Assembly: GCA_013335845.1 (NCBI GenBank)
Contig: JAAXUU010000079.1
Location: 1-6,583, forward strand
Source of the DNA: Actinomycetota bacterium
GTDB lineage: Bacteria > Actinomycetota > Coriobacteriia > Coriobacteriales > RUG844
Length of the DNA: 6,583 nt
Direction: 5' to 3'
A model generated the notes under the pieces. That model did no database searches. It was given only the letters and a program-made list of their open reading frames with translations, and had not been told where the DNA came from. The position numbers and the translations under genes were made by a program. Positions 3,783-6,583 of the stretch are shown here, one piece after another; position 1 is the first letter of the stretch; each line of letters starts with the position of its first letter.

Positions 3783-6371
3783 ATGCCCGGACCTGATATC
3801 AGGACAACAATAAAGACTATGGGTTTCTGCGGTCCCTGCTCTGCTTCGGAGCCCGCGGAAGTTGATGTGCGCGAAGGGAAGATCCTTCGCATTCGCCCGT
3901 TCAGCTATGTCGACAACGCCTCGAAAGACGGCCTCAATCCATGGACGATCAAAGCGCGGGGCAAGGAGTTCAAAGCTGCCGAGAAATCGGAAATCACCCC
4001 GTTTGCGCTCGCGGCAAAGCATCGGGTGTATTCGAAGAACCGTATCCTGCACCCTATGAAGCGTGTCGACTGGGACCCGCAAGGCGAACGTAACCCCCAG
4101 AATCGCGGAAAATCGAAATACGTACGCATCTCCTGGGATGAAGCGACGCAGTTCATCGCCGATGAGGTCCTGCGCGTAAAAGAGACCTATGGGATGAATT
4201 CCATCTTCGTTCAGTCGGATGGACACCATCAGGTGAAGACTCTTCATGGCCCTCGTGGTTGTGAAGGTGCTCTTCTGGACGTCCTGGGCGGGTATTGCCT
4301 GCAAGCACGCAATCCCGACAGCTGGGAAGGTTGGTACTGGGGCGCCAAGCATATCTGGGGTTGCGACCCCGTCGGCGAAGGCGATCAGCAGAACCTCTTT
4401 CTGGATGTCGCCAAGAATACGGACACGGTCCTGTTTTGGGGCTGCGACGTCGTGACTACACCTTGGGGCTGGGGTGGACATTTCCCGAGCCGCTACTGTT
4501 TCTTCCTCCACGATATCGGGGTTCGCCAAATCTATGTCTGCCCTGATGTGAACTATGGAGCAGCCGTCCATGGCGATAAATGGATTCCCGTGTTGCCCAA
4601 TACCGACTCGGCGCTGCAACTCGCAATCGCCTATATCTGGCTAACAGAGGATCTGTATGACAAGGAGTACATCGAAACCCATGCGATCGGTTTCGATTGG
4701 TTCGAGTACCATGTTATGGGCGGTGACGACGGGATAGCGAAAACTCCCGAATGGGCAGAGGGAGTATGTGGCGTTCCGGCACGTACCATCAAAGCTCTTG
4801 CGCGTTCTTGGGCGAAGAAGAACACCACTATCGCCCATGGCAACGGTGGCTCCTATATCCGCTCGACGTACTCGCATGAACCCGCCCGCCTCGAGGTCGC
4901 TCTTCTCGGCATGCAAGCTCTTGGAAAACCGGGGCGCAATCAGATGAAGATGATGGAGTATCAATTATTCAGTTTGGCCAAACAAACGCCCATCCCACGA
5001 TCTAAATTCATTCCCAATCTGTTCTCCGTTCTTCTTCCTTACGCGGCCGATAAGCGTGACTCCCTTGTACCCGAAACGTTGGTGCCCGAGGCGCTTGCGG
5101 GGGATTACAGCCATGAGAACCCTCTGACGTGGTATGGCTGTACGGTTGCCGGCGTGCCTGTTGAAGACCAGTTCCGGAAGTTGCAATATCCCGCCGTCGG
5201 TTCAGAGCGCATCCATATGGTGTGGATCGACTCACCGAAGTGGACTTCCTCATGGAACGGCGGCTACAAGTTCATCGAGGCCCTGCATTCCGATCTTATC
5301 GAGTGCGTCGTAGCCCAGCACATCTGGATGGAGGATGACTGCCTACTTGCCGATATCCTTCTCCCGGTGAATACCAAGTTCGAGGAGCGCGACATCAATT
5401 GCGACATCATGTCCGGTAACTACAACACGCTTGTGCTCGAAGAGCAGTCGATCGAGTCGCTCGGCGAATCGAAGAGCGACTGGGAGTGTGCTGTGGCGGT
5501 TGCCGAGAAACTCGGTGTGGTAGATGAACTTACCGAGAGGAAGACACTCGATGATAAGATGAGGATAGGGTTCGAGAATTCCGGCGTCCAGGACTATATG
5601 GACTACGAGGAGTTCTTGGAGAAGAAAAGCTACATCGTTCCGGCTGCGGAAGGCTGGGAAGAGGATAACGCGGGCTTCTACGACTTCTATACCAACCCCA
5701 AAGGTTATCCCCTTACTACACCCAGTGGTCTTATCGAGTACTATTCACCGCGTCTTGCAGAGAAGTTCCCGGATGATTTCGAGCGGGGACCCTATCCCAA
5801 GTGGGTAGAGAAGGGTGAAACCCATCCAGACGAGCGCCTAACTACTCCCCGTGCCGAAGAATATCCTTTCTTATTGGTGTCGAATCATCCGCATTGGCGC
5901 CTTCATTCGCAACTGGATGATTGTGCTTGGTTCCGTGAGATCAAGACATGCAAGGTCAAGGGCCCTGACGGTTATGCCTATGAACCGATCTGGATAAACC
6001 CTGCCGATGCCGAGAAGCTCGGCGTCGTTTCCGGTGATGTCGTCAAGATGTTCAATGACCGTGGTTGGGTACTCGGCGGCGTCTATGTGACGGAACGCAT
6101 CCGTCCCCGTGCCGTACTTCAAGACCATGGTGCACGTATCGACCCCATCGAGGTCGGCGTGAGCGATCGCGGCGGAACGAACAACCTCATCGCCCCCAAA
6201 GCCATCGCCTCCAAGAATTGTGCCGGCGAAGTCACGAGCGGATATCTGGTCGGTATCGAGAAAGTTGATGTATTCGAACTTGCGAAGCAGTATCCCGAGG
6301 CGTTCTCACGCGCCTACGATCCTGAGACCGGTCCGCTGCATGTCGTCGATGCCATGCTCGAGAGCAGATAG
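3783..6371 (+). CDS. Pyrogallol transhydroxylase/resorcinol hydroxylase-family molybdoenzyme, large subunit
   Basis: The 862-residue protein matches the pyrogallol-phloroglucinol transhydroxylase large subunit (875 residues) along its whole length. Examples are KARGK-F, KNRILHPMKR followed by GERNPQ, RISWDEAT, HH at 148-149, NPDSWEGWYWG at 177-187, AIAYIWL-ED-YDKEY at 282-296, FNDRG at 757-761 and a C-terminal SDRGG--N motif. In the characterised enzyme His144, Asp174 and the Mo-ligand Ser175 are active-site residues. Here they align with His148, Asp179 and Ser180. The stretch after KPG (382-384), where catalytic Tyr404 should lie, is divergent and has no Tyr at the matching place. The N-terminus has C16-x2-C19 but no third or fourth cluster cysteine, so a [4Fe-4S] cluster is unlikely, as in the family. 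No twin-arginine signal is seen, so it is probably cytoplasmic. The small-subunit gene starts 12 bases after the stop. It likely acts on hydroxylated aromatic rings. The exact reaction is open. Confidence 0.9.
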   Translation: MPGPDIRTTIKTMGFCGPCSASEPAEVDVREGKILRIRPFSYVDNASKDGLNPWTIKARGKEFKAAEKSEITPFALAAKHRVYSKNRILHPMKRVDWDPQGERNPQNRGKSKYVRISWDEATQFIADEVLRVKETYGMNSIFVQSDGHHQVKTLHGPRGCEGALLDVLGGYCLQARNPDSWEGWYWGAKHIWGCDPVGEGDQQNLFLDVAKNTDTVLFWGCDVVTTPWGWGGHFPSRYCFFLHDIGVRQIYVCPDVNYGAAVHGDKWIPVLPNTDSALQLAIAYIWLTEDLYDKEYIETHAIGFDWFEYHVMGGDDGIAKTPEWAEGVCGVPARTIKALARSWAKKNTTIAHGNGGSYIRSTYSHEPARLEVALLGMQALGKPGRNQMKMMEYQLFSLAKQTPIPRSKFIPNLFSVLLPYAADKRDSLVPETLVPEALAGDYSHENPLTWYGCTVAGVPVEDQFRKLQYPAVGSERIHMVWIDSPKWTSSWNGGYKFIEALHSDLIECVVAQHIWMEDDCLLADILLPVNTKFEERDINCDIMSGNYNTLVLEEQSIESLGESKSDWECAVAVAEKLGVVDELTERKTLDDKMRIGFENSGVQDYMDYEEFLEKKSYIVPAAEGWEEDNAGFYDFYTNPKGYPLTTPSGLIEYYSPRLAEKFPDDFERGPYPKWVEKGETHPDERLTTPRAEEYPFLLVSNHPHWRLHSQLDDCAWFREIKTCKVKGPDGYAYEPIWINPADAEKLGVVSGDVVKMFNDRGWVLGGVYVTERIRPRAVLQDHGARIDPIEVGVSDRGGTNNLIAPKAIASKNCAGEVTSGYLVGIEKVDVFELAKQYPEAFSRAYDPETGPLHVVDAMLESR

Positions 6372-6376
6372 AGGAG
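6372..6376 (+). promoter_or_regulatory. Ribosome binding site supporting the GTG start of the small subunit
   Basis: AGGAG follows directly after the large-subunit TAG stop and lies 7 bases before the GTG at 6384. It supports GTG initiation and co-transcription. Confidence 0.8.
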
Positions 6377-6383
6377 AATCGAA

Positions 6384-6583
6384 GTGAAGGTATTCGTTTT
6401 CGATATAGAGAAATGCAATGGCTGTTACGGTTGTCAGATAGCCTGCAAGGACGAACATGCCGGCAATGAGTGGATGCCCTATGCCAAGCCACAGCCAAAT
6501 ACCGGTCAATTCTGGATGAGGGTGAAAGAGAAAGACCACGGCCAGTTCCCAAAGGTACGTGTGGAATATACCCCTTGGCCGTG
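6384..6583 (+). CDS. Transhydroxylase-family iron-sulfur small subunit, 3' end cut
   Basis: A GTG-started frame runs off the right edge, giving 66 visible residues. The first cluster motif C11-x2-C14-x2-C17-x3-C21 is followed by KDEH--NEW at about 22-29. This is the same arrangement as in the pyrogallol transhydroxylase small subunit (MDEHELNEW after the cysteines), with further similarity through QFWM and the region ending in YTPWP. In the characterised enzyme this subunit binds three [4Fe-4S] clusters, and here only the first cysteine group is in view. There is no signal peptide. It is the partner of the large subunit immediately upstream, with coupled spacing. Whether the family's C-terminal beta-sandwich domain is present cannot be seen. 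Confidence 0.88.
   Translation, partial: MKVFVFDIEKCNGCYGCQIACKDEHAGNEWMPYAKPQPNTGQFWMRVKEKDHGQFPKVRVEYTPWP

Noticed and set aside
3576..4619. Long - strand open frame of 347 codons
   Set aside because: It lies almost wholly antisense to the well-supported large-subunit gene, matches no family I recognise, and has no clear ribosome binding site. It is a shadow of biased codon use.
1..6583. CRISPR arrays, tRNA/rRNA genes, insertion sequences or attachment sites
   Set aside because: No regularly spaced repeats, cloverleaf sequences, transposase motifs or flanking duplications were seen.

Overview
The window looks like chromosomal DNA from an anaerobic, respiratory actinobacterium of the class Coriobacteriia (Eggerthellaceae-like). 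This is inference: the genes encode molybdopterin/tungstopterin (bis-MGD) oxidoreductases with small ferredoxin-type partners, Shine-Dalgarno sites are strong, GC is a little above half by eye, and the large proteins resemble the multiplied molybdoenzymes of that group. No 16S rRNA or other marker fixes the taxon.

Layout. (1) Bases 2-2601, + strand: a two-gene module. It holds a molybdoenzyme catalytic subunit cut by the left edge (acetylene hydratase / thiosulfate reductase-like branch) and, two bases after its stop, a 116-residue two-cluster iron-sulfur protein. (2) Bases 2643-2686: a strong 18-bp hairpin between convergent genes. (3) Bases 2686-3318, - strand: a TetR-family repressor. (4) Bases 3319-3782: an AT-richer, roughly 460-base divergent intergenic region with several short repeats and dyads, a good extended -10 for tetR and a weaker promoter candidate for the rightward operon. 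(5) Bases 3783-6583, + strand: a second molybdoenzyme module. Its 862-residue large subunit is clearly of the pyrogallol-phloroglucinol transhydroxylase / resorcinol hydroxylase family. It is followed by the start of the cognate iron-sulfur small subunit, cut by the right edge.

How the genes fit together. Each module pairs a catalytic subunit with an iron-sulfur electron-transfer subunit. No membrane anchor is visible in either, so both may be soluble or may hand electrons to something outside the window. The TetR gene is divergent from the transhydroxylase-like operon and most likely controls it, perhaps in response to a phenolic substrate. The most interesting point is that the second enzyme keeps the known active-site His, Asp and Mo-ligand Ser of pyrogallol transhydroxylase but appears to lack the catalytic Tyr404. 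It may therefore catalyse a different hydroxyl-group chemistry on an aromatic ring, such as hydroxylation, dehydroxylation or transhydroxylation of another polyphenol.
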